The notes under the pieces: model-generated
What the model saw: only the letters and a program-made list of their open reading frames with translations
Told to the model about the DNA's origin: nothing
Database searches by the model: none
Source of the DNA: NaphS2 sp964588535
GTDB taxonomy: Bacteria > Desulfobacterota > DSM-4660 > Desulfatiglandales > Desulfatiglandaceae
DNA length: 37,002 nt
Reading direction: 5' to 3'
Assembly: GCA_964588535.1 (NCBI GenBank)
Contig: CAZPQA010000023.1
Location: forward strand, 1-37,002
Shown: in pieces, positions 18,503-25,909 of the stretch
Layout: each line of letters begins with the position of its first letter
How positions within the stretch are numbered: the first letter of the stretch is position 1
Position numbers and translations under genes: made by a program

Positions 18503-19744
18503 TCAGTTTCGTTCCAAAATAGCGGCAATTCCCAGGCCACCGCCTCCGCAGATGCACTCCAGGCCGTAGCGGGCTTTCCGCCGTTGCATCTCGTGGAGCA
18601 GGGTGACCAGCACCCGCGTGCCGGTACAGGCGATGGGATGGCCCAGGGAGATCCCGGAACCGTTGACATTGATTTTTCCGTAGTTTTCTTCCCCCACGCC
18701 CATCTCCTTCAGGTCTGCCAGGACCTGGGCCGCAAACGCCTCCTGGATTTCAATGAGGTCCATGCGGTCCATGGTGAGGCCGGCCTTTTTTAACGCCTTC
18801 GACACGGCGGTGGGGACGGTCTTGTAAGCCCGCCGGGGGTCGTCCCCCGCCACGGCGGAGGCCCGCAGCGCGGCCAGGGGTTCCAGGCCCAGTTGGTCAG
18901 CCATATCCCTGCTCATGACCACCACCGCTGCGGCCCCGTCGTTTTCCGTGGAGGAATTCCCGGCGGTACACACTCCTCCCAGGACCGGCCTGAGACCGGC
19001 TAGTTTCTCCAGGGTCGTGTCGGCCCGGGGGTTCTCGTCCCGGTCCACGATGATTGGATCTCCCTTGCGCCGGGGAACCGGTACCGGCACGATTTCCTGT
19101 GCAAAGAGTCCCTTCTCCATGGCCGCGCACGCCTTTTTGTGACTGTTGAAAGCCCAGAGATCGCATGCCTGGCGGCTGATATTTTCTTCCCGGGCCCCTG
19201 TCTCGGCCCAGGACATCATGGAGGGCAGGATTCCGTAACGCTCTTCGGGCTGGCTCATGACGCGGGCCCTCTGGATGCGGTCATAAAAAGGCATCCCCCA
19301 CATGCCGAGATCCCCGTGACCCCGGGGCATCCCCTTTCTTCCCCCGATGCCCCATTTCACATGACCCGGGAGATAGAACTCGGCGTTGCTCATGCTTTCG
19401 ACACCCCCTGCCACCACCACTTGGGCCTGATCCGAGCGGATCAGGGAAGCGGCGAAGCAGACCGTATCCAACCCTGTGCAGCAGCGCCTGTCAAAGGTGA
19501 TTCCGGGGACGGCCTCCGGCCAGCCCGCCTTGAGCAGCGCCATCCGGGCGATGTTCACGTTCTCGCCGTTCTGGTAGGACTGCCCCATGATCACGTCATC
19601 CACCCGGTCCGGTTCCACACCGGCCCGCTCCAGGGCCGCGTTCAGGACCAGGGCTGCCAGGTCGTAGGCCAGAACATCCCTGAGTCCCCCCATGTACCGG
19701 CCCACCGGGGTCCTGACAGCGCTCACGATTACAGCTTCGGTCAT
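18503..19744 (-). CDS. Thiolase (acetyl-CoA acyltransferase)
   Basis: A 413-aa thiolase that should cleave 3-ketoacyl-CoA, or condense acetyl-CoA. It begins AVIVSAVRTPVGRYMGG. The nucleophile is Cys88 in RRCCTG; the acid/base pair is His369 in GISLGHPIACTG and Cys399 in CGGGGLGIA. The usual GHPIGATG reads GHPIACTG, a small variation around the catalytic histidine. ATG 19744 follows a GGGGAGGG sequence and overlaps the stop of the 62-aa ORF (ATGA), so the two are translationally coupled. Together with the SDR and hydratase it supplies most of a beta-oxidation cycle. Confidence 0.9.
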   Translation of the reverse strand: MTEAVIVSAVRTPVGRYMGGLRDVLAYDLAALVLNAALERAGVEPDRVDDVIMGQSYQNGENVNIARMALLKAGWPEAVPGITFDRRCCTGLDTVCFAASLIRSDQAQVVVAGGVESMSNAEFYLPGHVKWGIGGRKGMPRGHGDLGMWGMPFYDRIQRARVMSQPEERYGILPSMMSWAETGAREENISRQACDLWAFNSHKKACAAMEKGLFAQEIVPVPVPRRKGDPIIVDRDENPRADTTLEKLAGLRPVLGGVCTAGNSSTENDGAAAVVVMSRDMADQLGLEPLAALRASAVAGDDPRRAYKTVPTAVSKALKKAGLTMDRMDLIEIQEAFAAQVLADLKEMGVGEENYGKINVNGSGISLGHPIACTGTRVLVTLLHEMQRRKARYGLECICGGGGLGIAAILERN

Positions 19745-19929
19745 TTCTTTCCCTCCCCTTGAAAGGTTCCTTCAGGCATGTCCACAATCTCCCTGCCCTT
19801 GCACAGGCAGGTCTCCAGGTGGCGCATGGTGACGGGCAGAGTGACGCCTGAAAAATAGGTGGCCTGCATGATTCTACCCCGGTAATAATCGTTCCACTTC
19901 GCCTGCGTGGGAAGGGGACTATTTTTCAT
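19741..19929 (-). CDS. Small hypothetical protein (62 aa) coupled to SDR and thiolase
   Basis: A 62-aa reading frame that fills the space between the SDR and thiolase genes. Its ATG lies inside the last codons of the SDR gene, and its TGA overlaps the thiolase ATG. The double overlap argues for a real, translationally coupled gene. The protein has no signal peptide or membrane segment. It contains NDYYRGRIMQATYFSG, two cysteines (ETCLCKG) and a lysine/glycine end. I do not recognise a family; it could also be the remnant of a larger gene. Confidence 0.5.
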   Translation of the reverse strand: MKNSPLPTQAKWNDYYRGRIMQATYFSGVTLPVTMRHLETCLCKGREIVDMPEGTFQGEGKK

Positions 19930-20698
19930 GGGGATGGTCCGGTAGATGTTTTGCCCTGAGCCGCTGCATGCCCTTGATCCAACGATCGTAGTCCGCCGCT
20001 TTCATCTGCAGATAGTCCTTGACCTTCCCGTGGGGCAGAATCATGAAACGTCCCTGGTCCAACGCCACAATGACATCTTCCGCTACCTGCTCCGCCTCCA
20101 GCATCCCGTCCAGGGCGGCGATCCCGCCCCCGTCGCGGGTCATGAGGGAACGCACCGCCATGGGACAGATGACCGATACCTGAATGCCCCGGTCCCCGTA
20201 GTTGATGGCCAGGTTGTCAGCCACCCCCACAGCGGCATGCTTGGTTGTGGTGTAGGGGGTCGAGTCGATCTGGTTGAGCAGGCCGGCTGCGGAGGCCGTG
20301 ATCACAAATCCGCCGGAACCCCGCTCCAACATTCCGGGAATCACCGCCCGGGCCCCATAGATGTGCGACATGACATTGATCTCCCAGATGCGCTGCCAAT
20401 CAGCATTCGAGACATCCAGCAATCCCTGAATCATGATACCGGCATTGGAGAAAAAGAGATCGACGGGGCCAAACAGATCTTCGGTTTCCCGGACCAGTCT
20501 TGAGATATCATACTCTTTTGCCACATCACATGGGACGGCCGTCCCGCCGATTTCCCCGGCCAGAGCTTGCGCTCCATTAAAATCAACATCCGCCACCACG
20601 ACGGCCCTGGCCTTTTCCTGGGATAACTTTCGGCACAGGGCCGCACCGATCCCGTTGGAACCACCCGTTACAATTGCCACCTTGTCTTTAATTCGCAC
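19919..20698 (-). CDS. Short-chain dehydrogenase/reductase (SDR)
   Basis: A 259-aa NAD(P)-dependent oxidoreductase of the classical SDR type. Cofactor motif TGGSNGIG (11-18), SNAGI, catalytic Ser136 (ITASAAG), Tyr149 and Lys153 (YTTTK). Acidic residues after beta-2 (ADVDFNGA) favour NAD(H). It could act as the 3-hydroxyacyl-CoA dehydrogenase step between the hydratase and thiolase, but this is inferred from neighbours. GTG 20698 is chosen because GAGGAG lies 7 nt upstream; the longer frame starts at a TTG (20713). Directly upstream is the EtfA remnant, so its original promoter has probably been lost. Confidence 0.87.
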   Translation of the reverse strand: MRIKDKVAIVTGGSNGIGAALCRKLSQEKARAVVVADVDFNGAQALAGEIGGTAVPCDVAKEYDISRLVRETEDLFGPVDLFFSNAGIMIQGLLDVSNADWQRIWEINVMSHIYGARAVIPGMLERGSGGFVITASAAGLLNQIDSTPYTTTKHAAVGVADNLAINYGDRGIQVSVICPMAVRSLMTRDGGGIAALDGMLEAEQVAEDVIVALDQGRFMILPHGKVKDYLQMKAADYDRWIKGMQRLRAKHLPDHPHEK

Positions 20699-20709
20699 GG
20701 AATGTCTCC

Positions 20710-20886
20710 TCAATTTGTGCTTTGGTCCGAAAACGCCTGATCAGTACGGTTGACAAGTCGCGCGCAGGCATCTTCGATCAATGGAATGAAGTGTATGATA
20801 TCTTCCGCGATGCAGATATCCGCCTCATTGAAAATGGGTGCGCGCGGATCCGTATTGATGGCGATGACAAACTTGGCCCCAAACCC
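20710..20886 (-). pseudogene. C-terminal remnant of electron-transfer flavoprotein alpha subunit (EtfA)
   Basis: On the minus strand a frame without a start reads GAKFVIAINTDPRAPIFNEAD, then a DIIHFIPLIEDAC-like end, and stops with TGA at 20712-20710. This is the FAD-binding C-terminal end of EtfA (the AKFIIAINKDPEAPIF signature). The homology breaks at about 20885, exactly where a plus-strand phosphotransferase fragment begins. Only about 55 of some 320 residues remain. An etfA gene was thus the former upstream neighbour of the SDR in this beta-oxidation cluster. Confidence 0.75.
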
Positions 20887-20888
20887 CC

Positions 20889-21332
20889 CATTCCGGCATT
20901 ATCCACAACGATTTCAAGCTGGACAACATGGTTTTAGACCCCTCCGATCCCTATAAGATCGTCGGCGTTCTGGACTGGGAGATGTGCACCATCGGTGATC
21001 CCCTCATGGATCTGGGCTGCACCCTGGGCTATTGGGTGCAGAAGGACGATCCCGAGGAACGCCACGTCATCCGCACCATGCCCACACACGTTGAAGGTGC
21101 CCTGACCCGCCGCCAGTTCGTGGAGTTGTACGGACGTGTTTCAGGGGTTCAAATGGACCGTTTCGATTTCTACTATTGTTTCGGGCTTTTCCGGCTGGCA
21201 GTGATTATCCAGCAGATATACTACCGTTTTTACCACGGACAAACCCGACACCCGAGGGTCAAAGCCTACGCTCGAGGTGTTCACGTTCTGGAAGGAGCGG
21301 TTGAAAGGGCCATTGCGCGGTCAGATCTTTGA
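20889..21332 (+). pseudogene. C-terminal half of an APH-family phosphotransferase
   Basis: The plus frame reads GIIHNDFKLDNMVLDP (Brenner-type catalytic loop, normally HGDxxxxN), then VGVLDWEMCTIGDPLMDLG (the metal-binding D-W-E block), and continues through a helical C-terminal end to a TGA at 21330-21332. It is the C-terminal half of a family often annotated as aminoglycoside phosphotransferase or ACAD10-like kinase, which commonly accompanies acyl-CoA dehydrogenases. The N-lobe is absent, cut at about 20888 beside the EtfA remnant. An internal ATG (20928) could make 134 aa, but without the ATP-binding lobe it should be inactive. Confidence 0.75.
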
Positions 21333-21439
21333 TGGTAATCAACACCCTTCAAAAACGCCTCAGTTTCCTGGTGCTGCTTCCTGCAGCCCTGGTTCTGTCG
21401 TTCATTGGGGTTTTCGGCTCTAAGGGGAACCGACCCTGA
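21332..21439 (+). pseudogene. N-terminal fragment of a membrane sensor protein
   Basis: An ATG overlapping the phosphotransferase stop (TGATG) starts a 35-aa frame, VINTLQKRLSFLVLLPAAL followed by VLSFIGVFG. This is the typical first transmembrane helix of a sensor kinase or chemoreceptor; it then runs into unrelated sequence (SKGNRP) and stops. The last 20 bp overlap the 3' end of the DciA-like gene on the other strand, so the junction is near 21415-21420. The identity as a sensor protein is likely but rests on one helix. Confidence 0.5.
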
Positions 21440-21755
21440 TTATTATACTGTGAACCGCTTTTCTGCCGAGTTTCCGGTTGATTTTTTCAAGGATGGTTTC
21501 TTTGTAAAAGGTCAATTCCTGGAGCCAGATGGAATTGGATACCGTCACCGTCAACTGTTTTTTCCGAATTTTTGAAGGTTGGGAATTTTCGGCATAGGTT
21601 TGACCTACCACCTCTTTCCATACCCGCCAGATTTCAACATCATCAGGCCGGTAGGGCAGGGTGCCGTCCGTCATAAGGGAGTCGATGACATCTCCTATGG
21701 GGGTCAATTCACTCCTGGGTCTTTTTCTTGCAGGTTTTTTTGTATATCCCGCCAT
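21420..21755 (-). CDS. DciA-like DUF721 protein
   Basis: A 111-aa protein with a basic N-terminus (KKPARKRPRSE) followed by the DUF721/DciA domain: W-x-x-VVGQ-x-YAENSQPSKIRKKQLTV, then VSNSIWLQELTFYKE and a final lGrKaVhsIiIRVG. DciA proteins load or assist the replicative helicase in bacteria lacking DnaC/DnaI; for this divergent copy that role is inferred. The frame opens at 21902, but ATG 21755 matches the family start. It overlaps the end of the preceding gene. Its last residues lie at a rearrangement junction, although the domain seems complete. Confidence 0.7.
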   Translation of the reverse strand: MAGYTKKPARKRPRSELTPIGDVIDSLMTDGTLPYRPDDVEIWRVWKEVVGQTYAENSQPSKIRKKQLTVTVSNSIWLQELTFYKETILEKINRKLGRKAVHSIIIRVGSP

Positions 21756-21762
21756 GTTTCTG

Positions 21763-22284
21763 TTACTTGCCCTCTTGAATCCATCGTGAAAGGGCCGGAA
21801 TCTCTTCCTCTGACCATTCCGGGGAGAGGCGGAGTCTGAGGAATTCCTCATAAATCCCATCCATGGCCGACACCGCTTCCTCGATGAGGAATATTTTTTC
21901 ATAAAAGAGACCGTCCGGGTCGTCCTTTTTATCCTGCATGACCTTGGGCGTCTTGAAGGTTTTGAAATTCAGCCAGAGAGAGTCCAGAACGAATGTCCAC
22001 TGGTTGTCGCCCATGTCCAGAACCAGGGTGGCCTGAATGACCTCTTTGTTTTCCGCCAATGCGAAGCGGGCCGCTTTCATTTTCTGGCTTTCGCCGCTGC
22101 AGGTAATGGTTTCAAGGCCCCTTTCATTTTCGCCCTGCAGGGTAATTTTGCCGTCGAACCAAACTTCAGCAGCCTTATCGCCCAGTTTGAAGTGGCCCCT
22201 TTCCGTTTCCGTTCTGAACCACAGCCAGGCCAGAAACTCCTTTCCAAGGAATTCCGTCTTTTTGACTTTTTCAAGTAACTGCAT
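21763..22284 (-). CDS. Conserved hypothetical protein downstream of rdgC
   Basis: A 173-aa soluble protein without a signal peptide or membrane helix. It is rich in Trp, Phe and charged residues (FLAWLWFRTETERG, GKITLQGENERGLETIT, WTFVLDSLWLNFKTFKTPKV) and ends in an amphipathic helical region. I cannot assign a family from the sequence alone. It begins 2 bp after the rdgC stop and overlaps the DciA-like gene at its end, so the three form one transcription unit, suggesting a shared role around DNA replication or recombination. Confidence 0.75.
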   Translation of the reverse strand: MQLLEKVKKTEFLGKEFLAWLWFRTETERGHFKLGDKAAEVWFDGKITLQGENERGLETITCSGESQKMKAARFALAENKEVIQATLVLDMGDNQWTFVLDSLWLNFKTFKTPKVMQDKKDDPDGLFYEKIFLIEEAVSAMDGIYEEFLRLRLSPEWSEEEIPALSRWIQEGK

Positions 22285-22286
22285 GG

Positions 22287-22910
22287 TTAAGGCGCCTCCC
22301 AGATATTTGAAGGGACGAGGCCGTCAATGAGATCGGGGGAATCGCCCTTTTTTTCAAGAAATCCATTGCCGAGGGTGTAAGGGCACATGGCCAGGAGATG
22401 AAGATCAAAGGTCTTAAGAAATATCTCCTGGAACTCGTCGCAGAGTTTGGTGTTGGTACCGCCGAAAACAACATCACCGGCAGTGTAGTTCCAGACCATA
22501 TCGAAAACCCTGGAACCGGGAATGGCCCGTTTCAGAAGCCTCAGTTTAACGCCTTCCTTGATGTCCGCCCGCCGCCTTTTCGGCAAAAAATCAAGATTTT
22601 CAGCGACTTTGATTTTTTCTTCAGCTTCCAGGCAGTACTGTTTAATGGCTGTTGCGGGGATCTTTCTTTCATCCACCCTCAAGGACATGGCAATGTAAGG
22701 TTCTTTGAGAAACTCTAGCCCCGCAAAACGGTTGTCGAACATGTCCATGACATTGACCCAGCCCGCCGACCGTTCCTGGGTGGAATCCTCCGTCAGGTTT
22801 CGAAAGGCATGACGACCGATTTTTTCAGACAGACCTTCCAGAAAGTCCTCTGTGGGTTTACCCTTTACCTGGTACCGGGTAAAACTTCCCGAGCCGCTTA
22901 TGAGACCCAT
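22287..22910 (-). CDS. rdgC: RdgC-like recombination-associated protein
   Basis: A 207-aa short-form RdgC. Matching features are the N-terminal GSFTRYQVKGKP, a GWVNVMDMFD block, YIAMSLRVDERKIPATAIKQY, the basic helix LPKRRRADIKEGVKLRLLKRAIPGSR, and a C-terminal F-x-x-x-FL-x-TFDL segment. In E. coli, RdgC (303 aa) is a ring-shaped DNA-binding protein that limits RecA filament formation; the shorter form here is common in deltaproteobacteria-type genomes. The ATG follows GAAAGGA. It heads the rdgC/hypothetical/DciA-like unit, with a predicted promoter at 23003-23032. Confidence 0.78.
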   Translation of the reverse strand: MGLISGSGSFTRYQVKGKPTEDFLEGLSEKIGRHAFRNLTEDSTQERSAGWVNVMDMFDNRFAGLEFLKEPYIAMSLRVDERKIPATAIKQYCLEAEEKIKVAENLDFLPKRRRADIKEGVKLRLLKRAIPGSRVFDMVWNYTAGDVVFGGTNTKLCDEFQEIFLKTFDLHLLAMCPYTLGNGFLEKKGDSPDLIDGLVPSNIWEAP

Positions 22911-23002
22911 TGGTTTCCTTTCTATCTCTCGTTGTGGGCGTTGAAACTTGACGTCGCTAAACCCTGTATCTGTTCACGGTTTGAATGTCCAAAAGCGGGT
23001 GT

Positions 23003-23032
23003 ACCGTAGCAAAAGCGGAACACAAGTGTCAA
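23003..23032 (-). promoter_or_regulatory. Predicted promoter of the rdgC unit
   Basis: Minus strand: TTGACA (23032-23027), an 18-bp spacer, then TACGGT (23008-23003). The -35 is perfect and the -10 weak. It lies about 90 bp upstream of rdgC. The surrounding 22911-23172 stretch contains no recognisable gene. Confidence 0.4.
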
Positions 23033-23172
23033 TGATCAGCAATTCTAATTTTAGAGTCGGCACTGGCGGATATGCATCTCTAGCCAATATAGTTTAGACT
23101 GAAGTTCCTGGGGCGATTTCCCCTTGGATATGCCCTAAGATATTGATAATACAGATGATATATGGAATCTAA

Positions 23173-23576
23173 ATCAATTTAGATGAAGATATTTCTCTTC
23201 TGAAAGGCTTCCCTGAAGGAATTGGAGACCTTTATCAAGAGCTTTACTTTTCCGGCATTTGAAAGGCTTGAAAGGAATTCCTGAAAATAAACGATTCGGG
23301 AAACACTTCTTTTATGATTATTGGAAAAGGGTTTGTAAGAATTTAGGTATTGAAAATATTGATTTGTACGGGGGAACACGTCATTCAACCGTTCAAGGCT
23401 TGCGGGAATTTCTATCACCTGAACAAATTAAGCTTGCATCGGGTCATACGACGAACAAAGCATTTGAAAGATATTATGCTTTGAGCGCCGATGATTTGAG
23501 AAAAACTTACAGTCTTACACGCCGTCAACAGAGTGGCAAAGAAGTGGCAAAAGGGGTAAAATCTGTAAACGGTTGA
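23173..23576 (+). pseudogene. Frameshifted C-terminal remnant of a tyrosine integrase
   Basis: Frame 1 reads INLDEDISLLKGFPEGIGDL then YQELYF; loss of one T near 23248 shifts it into HLKGLKG, then KRFGKHFFYDYWKRVCKNLGI, DLYGGTRHSTVQGLRE, LSPEQIKLASGHTTNKAFERYY and an end at 23576. This is the C-terminal catalytic part of a phage-type tyrosine recombinase, including the RH box, GH and the Tyr nucleophile region. The first catalytic Arg and the N-terminal domains are gone. It ends 15 bp from the 3' end of tRNA-Val, the normal position of an integrase next to its tRNA attachment site. It is a dead element scar. Confidence 0.8.
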
Positions 23577-23591
23577 AATTACTGTAAAAAA

Positions 23592-23666
23592 TGGTGGGCG
23601 ATCGGGGATTTGAACCCCGGACTTCCACCGTGTGAGGATGGCACTCTCCCACTGAGTTAATCGCCC
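23592..23666 (-). tRNA. tRNA-Val (anticodon CAC)
   Basis: A 75-nt cloverleaf on the minus strand. Acceptor stem GGGCGAT/ATCGCCC, D-arm with CTCAGTGGGAGAG, anticodon stem CCATC/GGTGG with loop CTCACAC (anticodon CAC, reading GUG), T-arm with GGTTCGAATCC, discriminator A and an encoded CCA (23594-23592). All stems pair, with one G-U in the anticodon stem. Its 3' end abuts an integrase remnant. Confidence 0.95.
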
Positions 23667-23705
23667 AGTGATGTTCTAAGTCCGTTAAGGCCTGAAAACT
23701 CGGCC

Positions 23706-23734
23706 AAGATACATTATTGATTTGAAGCTGTAAA
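23706..23734 (-). promoter_or_regulatory. Predicted promoter of tRNA-Val
   Basis: Minus strand: TTTACA (23734-23729), a 17-bp spacer, then TATCTT (23711-23706). Transcription would start about 33 nt before the tRNA 5' end. It lies between the rluB stop and the tRNA. Confidence 0.4.
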
Positions 23735-23740
23735 TAAAAA

Positions 23741-24628
23741 TTATCCCATTTTCGCCATTTTTTTCAGTTCCAGGAGCTCCCTTGAATCAAGGTATCGGTA
23801 ATGGCCGATTTTCAAGTTCCCGAGACGCAGCGTTCCAAACCCGGTTCGGATCAGGTGGATCACCTGGAACCCCACTTCCTCCAGCATGCGCCGAACCTGG
23901 CGGGATTTCCCCTGGGTAATGGTCATTCTCAGGAGGCTCTTTTCATCGTTACGCGTGATGAGGTCGGTTCTGGCCCGGCCGGCCGGTCCGTCATTCAGGG
24001 TGACCCCCTGTTGCAGGCGTTTCAGCGCCTGATCGGTTATGGCACCCGGAACAGTTACCTTGTAAGTCTTGGGGACGTGAAATCGTGGGTGGGTGAGGCG
24101 GTGGGCGAATTCTCCGTCATTGGTCAGAAGCAAAAGGCCAAGGGTGTCAAAGTCGAGGCGGCCAACGGGGTAGACCCGGGCGGTAATGTCTTTGATCAGG
24201 TCCGTGACCAGCGGTCGTCCTTCCGGGTCATTCAGGGAGCAGATGGTGCCGAAGGGTTTGTTTAGCATCAGGTAGTGTTTTTGAGGGGGTAATGGAATTT
24301 CTTGTCCGTCTACACGAATGTCGTCTTGCCCCCAGAATGCTGTTGTGCCAAGTGCTTTGACCGGTTTTCTGTTAACCATGATTCGGCCGGAAAGTATCCA
24401 TTGATCGGCTTTTCGTCTGGAAGTCAACCCCGCTGAAGACAATATGCGATTGAGCCGCCAGGGTTCTTCAGGATTGAAGGGCTTTTCGGGAAGTGAAACG
24501 GGGGTGAATGAGCTTTCCTTTTCAGGACTCGGGATGTGTGCTCCCGGTTTCTGTTTTGACCGCGTCTTCCTGAACGGTTGATGTTGCCGGGATGTCGTTT
24601 TCGTGGGTTTGGGTCGCTTGCGCTTCAC
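23741..24628 (-). CDS. rluB: 23S rRNA pseudouridine synthase RluB family
   Basis: A 295-aa enzyme that isomerises uridine to pseudouridine in 23S rRNA. A basic unstructured N-terminal extension (about 1-55, rich in K, R, P, T) is followed by an S4 RNA-binding domain (about 57-105: LNRILSSAGLTSRRKADQWI) and the RsuA/RluB catalytic domain. There, Asp159 in VGRLDFDTLGLLLLTNDGE is the nucleophile; then TYKVTV and GKSRQVRRMLEEVG follow. The start is GTG 24628, inside scpB, an overlap of 107 nt; no in-frame alternative precedes the S4 domain. scpA-scpB-rluB is a widely conserved gene order. Confidence 0.9.
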   Translation of the reverse strand: MKRKRPKPTKTTSRQHQPFRKTRSKQKPGAHIPSPEKESSFTPVSLPEKPFNPEEPWRLNRILSSAGLTSRRKADQWILSGRIMVNRKPVKALGTTAFWGQDDIRVDGQEIPLPPQKHYLMLNKPFGTICSLNDPEGRPLVTDLIKDITARVYPVGRLDFDTLGLLLLTNDGEFAHRLTHPRFHVPKTYKVTVPGAITDQALKRLQQGVTLNDGPAGRARTDLITRNDEKSLLRMTITQGKSRQVRRMLEEVGFQVIHLIRTGFGTLRLGNLKIGHYRYLDSRELLELKKMAKMG

Positions 24629-25151
24629 CGATTCCGAACTCCTTTATCTCTTTTAATTTGGGGAGGGATTCAAGACTATGGAGATCGAAGACTTCCAGAA
24701 ATCTTCGGGTGGTGCCATAGATCAACGGCCGGCCGGGAAGGTGCTTTCGGCCCATAATCCGAATCAGGTTCTTTTCCAGGAGTGTTCTCAGAATTCCGCC
24801 GGTATCCACACCCCTGAATTGTTCGATCTCTTGTCGAATCACCGGTTGTTTGTAGGCGATGATCGCCAGGGTTTCCATGGCGGCAGTGGATAATCTGGCG
24901 GCAGACCGCTTTGTCATCCGGAGCACATGGGGGGCATAATCCGGCTTTGTCCTGATTTGATACCCTTCCGCCACCTTTTTAAGGGCAAAGCTTCGGTCCA
25001 TGGTGTCATATTCATGCCGGAGTGTCTCCATGGCTTCCTCAATTTCAGGTAATCCTGTATCAGGTAGGCACCCTTGAATATCGCGGGCCCGCAACGGCTT
25101 ATCAGCGGAAAACAATAGGGATTCGATAATCAATTTAAGCTGTTTTTCCAT
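24522..25151 (-). CDS. scpB: Segregation and condensation protein ScpB
   Basis: A 209-aa cytoplasmic protein, the winged-helix subunit of the SMC-ScpAB condensin complex for chromosome segregation. Features: KLIIESLLFSADKPL at the N-terminus, two winged-helix units, and the family signature TAAMETLAIIAYKQPVIRQEIEQFRGVDTGGILRTLLEKNLIRIMGRK, shown here only as landmarks TLAIIAYKQP and GVDTGGIL. The last 35 residues are low-complexity (ETGSTHPES) and overlap rluB. ATG 25151 fits the family; ATG 25184 is possible. It overlaps the scpA end by 17 nt, so translation is coupled. Confidence 0.92.
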   Translation of the reverse strand: MEKQLKLIIESLLFSADKPLRARDIQGCLPDTGLPEIEEAMETLRHEYDTMDRSFALKKVAEGYQIRTKPDYAPHVLRMTKRSAARLSTAAMETLAIIAYKQPVIRQEIEQFRGVDTGGILRTLLEKNLIRIMGRKHLPGRPLIYGTTRRFLEVFDLHSLESLPKLKEIKEFGIGEAQATQTHENDIPATSTVQEDAVKTETGSTHPES

Positions 25152-25890
25152 CCTCCCCCCTGTAAGCGGATGGGCTGCCTTCATCAAAGCAGGCCGAAAG
25201 CCGGATTCGATTCTGTTGAGAAGGCTGAAAAACCTTGATCAAGCCCATATGGACCAGTTCCAGAAGGGCGAGAAAGGTGACCACCAATTCCGATATATCC
25301 TGGTTTCCTGCAAAGATTTCTTCAAAAAAAATATCGGGCTTTTCCCTCAGCCGGGCAATAATACTCTCGACTTTATCCTTCACCGACCACTTTTCAAGAG
25401 AAACTTTGAGACTCCCTTGGCCCTCCCCAAGGGCCACCACCCGACGGAATGCATCTATCAGTTGAAAGAGGGTCACATCCGGTTTCGGCACCATATCCGG
25501 ATATTCATCAAAAGAGGTGGCATCCCCTCTGGCAAAGACATCCCTGCCCAGAATTTCCCGCTCTGAAAGTTCTTGCGCCATTTCCTTGAGCTGCATGTAT
25601 TCCAGAAGCGGTCTGGTAATTTCAAGGCGGGGGTCCTCCTCTTCATCCCCTTCATTTCGGCCCGGCAGCAGCATCCTGGATTTAATGTGAATGAGCGTGG
25701 ACGCCATCACCAGGAAATCACCGGCAATGCTCATCTCCAGGGATTTCATCAGCTCCAGGTATTCAAGGTACTGGTCCGTGATGCTTGAAATGGGAATGTC
25801 AAAGATATCCACCTCATTCTTGTGAATCAGGTGAAGCAAAAGGTCCAGGGGACCCTCGAACATTTCCAGTTTGACTTTGTACTCCATCAT
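25135..25890 (-). CDS. scpA: Segregation and condensation protein ScpA
   Basis: A 251-aa kleisin that bridges SMC heads with ScpB. The N-terminal motif YKVKLEMFEGPLDLLLHLI and the following IDIFDIPISSITDQYLEYLE-like block are diagnostic (here VDIFDIPISSITDQYLEYL), as is MASTLIHIKSRMLLP. The C-terminal winged-helix region is VTFLALLELVHMGLIKVFQ. The two adjacent ATGs (25890, 25887) cannot be separated. It follows trpS by 19 bp and overlaps scpB. Confidence 0.93.
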   Translation of the reverse strand: MMEYKVKLEMFEGPLDLLLHLIHKNEVDIFDIPISSITDQYLEYLELMKSLEMSIAGDFLVMASTLIHIKSRMLLPGRNEGDEEEDPRLEITRPLLEYMQLKEMAQELSEREILGRDVFARGDATSFDEYPDMVPKPDVTLFQLIDAFRRVVALGEGQGSLKVSLEKWSVKDKVESIIARLREKPDIFFEEIFAGNQDISELVVTFLALLELVHMGLIKVFQPSQQNRIRLSACFDEGSPSAYRGEDGKTA

Positions 25891-25909
25891 TCCGATTTAT
25901 TGTTAAGGG

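Noticed and set aside
20750..20956. Short plus-strand frames over 20750-20956
   Set aside because: They lie opposite the EtfA remnant, which explains the sequence better.
22930..22950. GTGGGCGTTGAA as a possible second copy of the tRNA-Val 3' end (attachment site)
   Set aside because: Only seven bases match the tRNA end before divergence, which is expected by chance; not called an att site.
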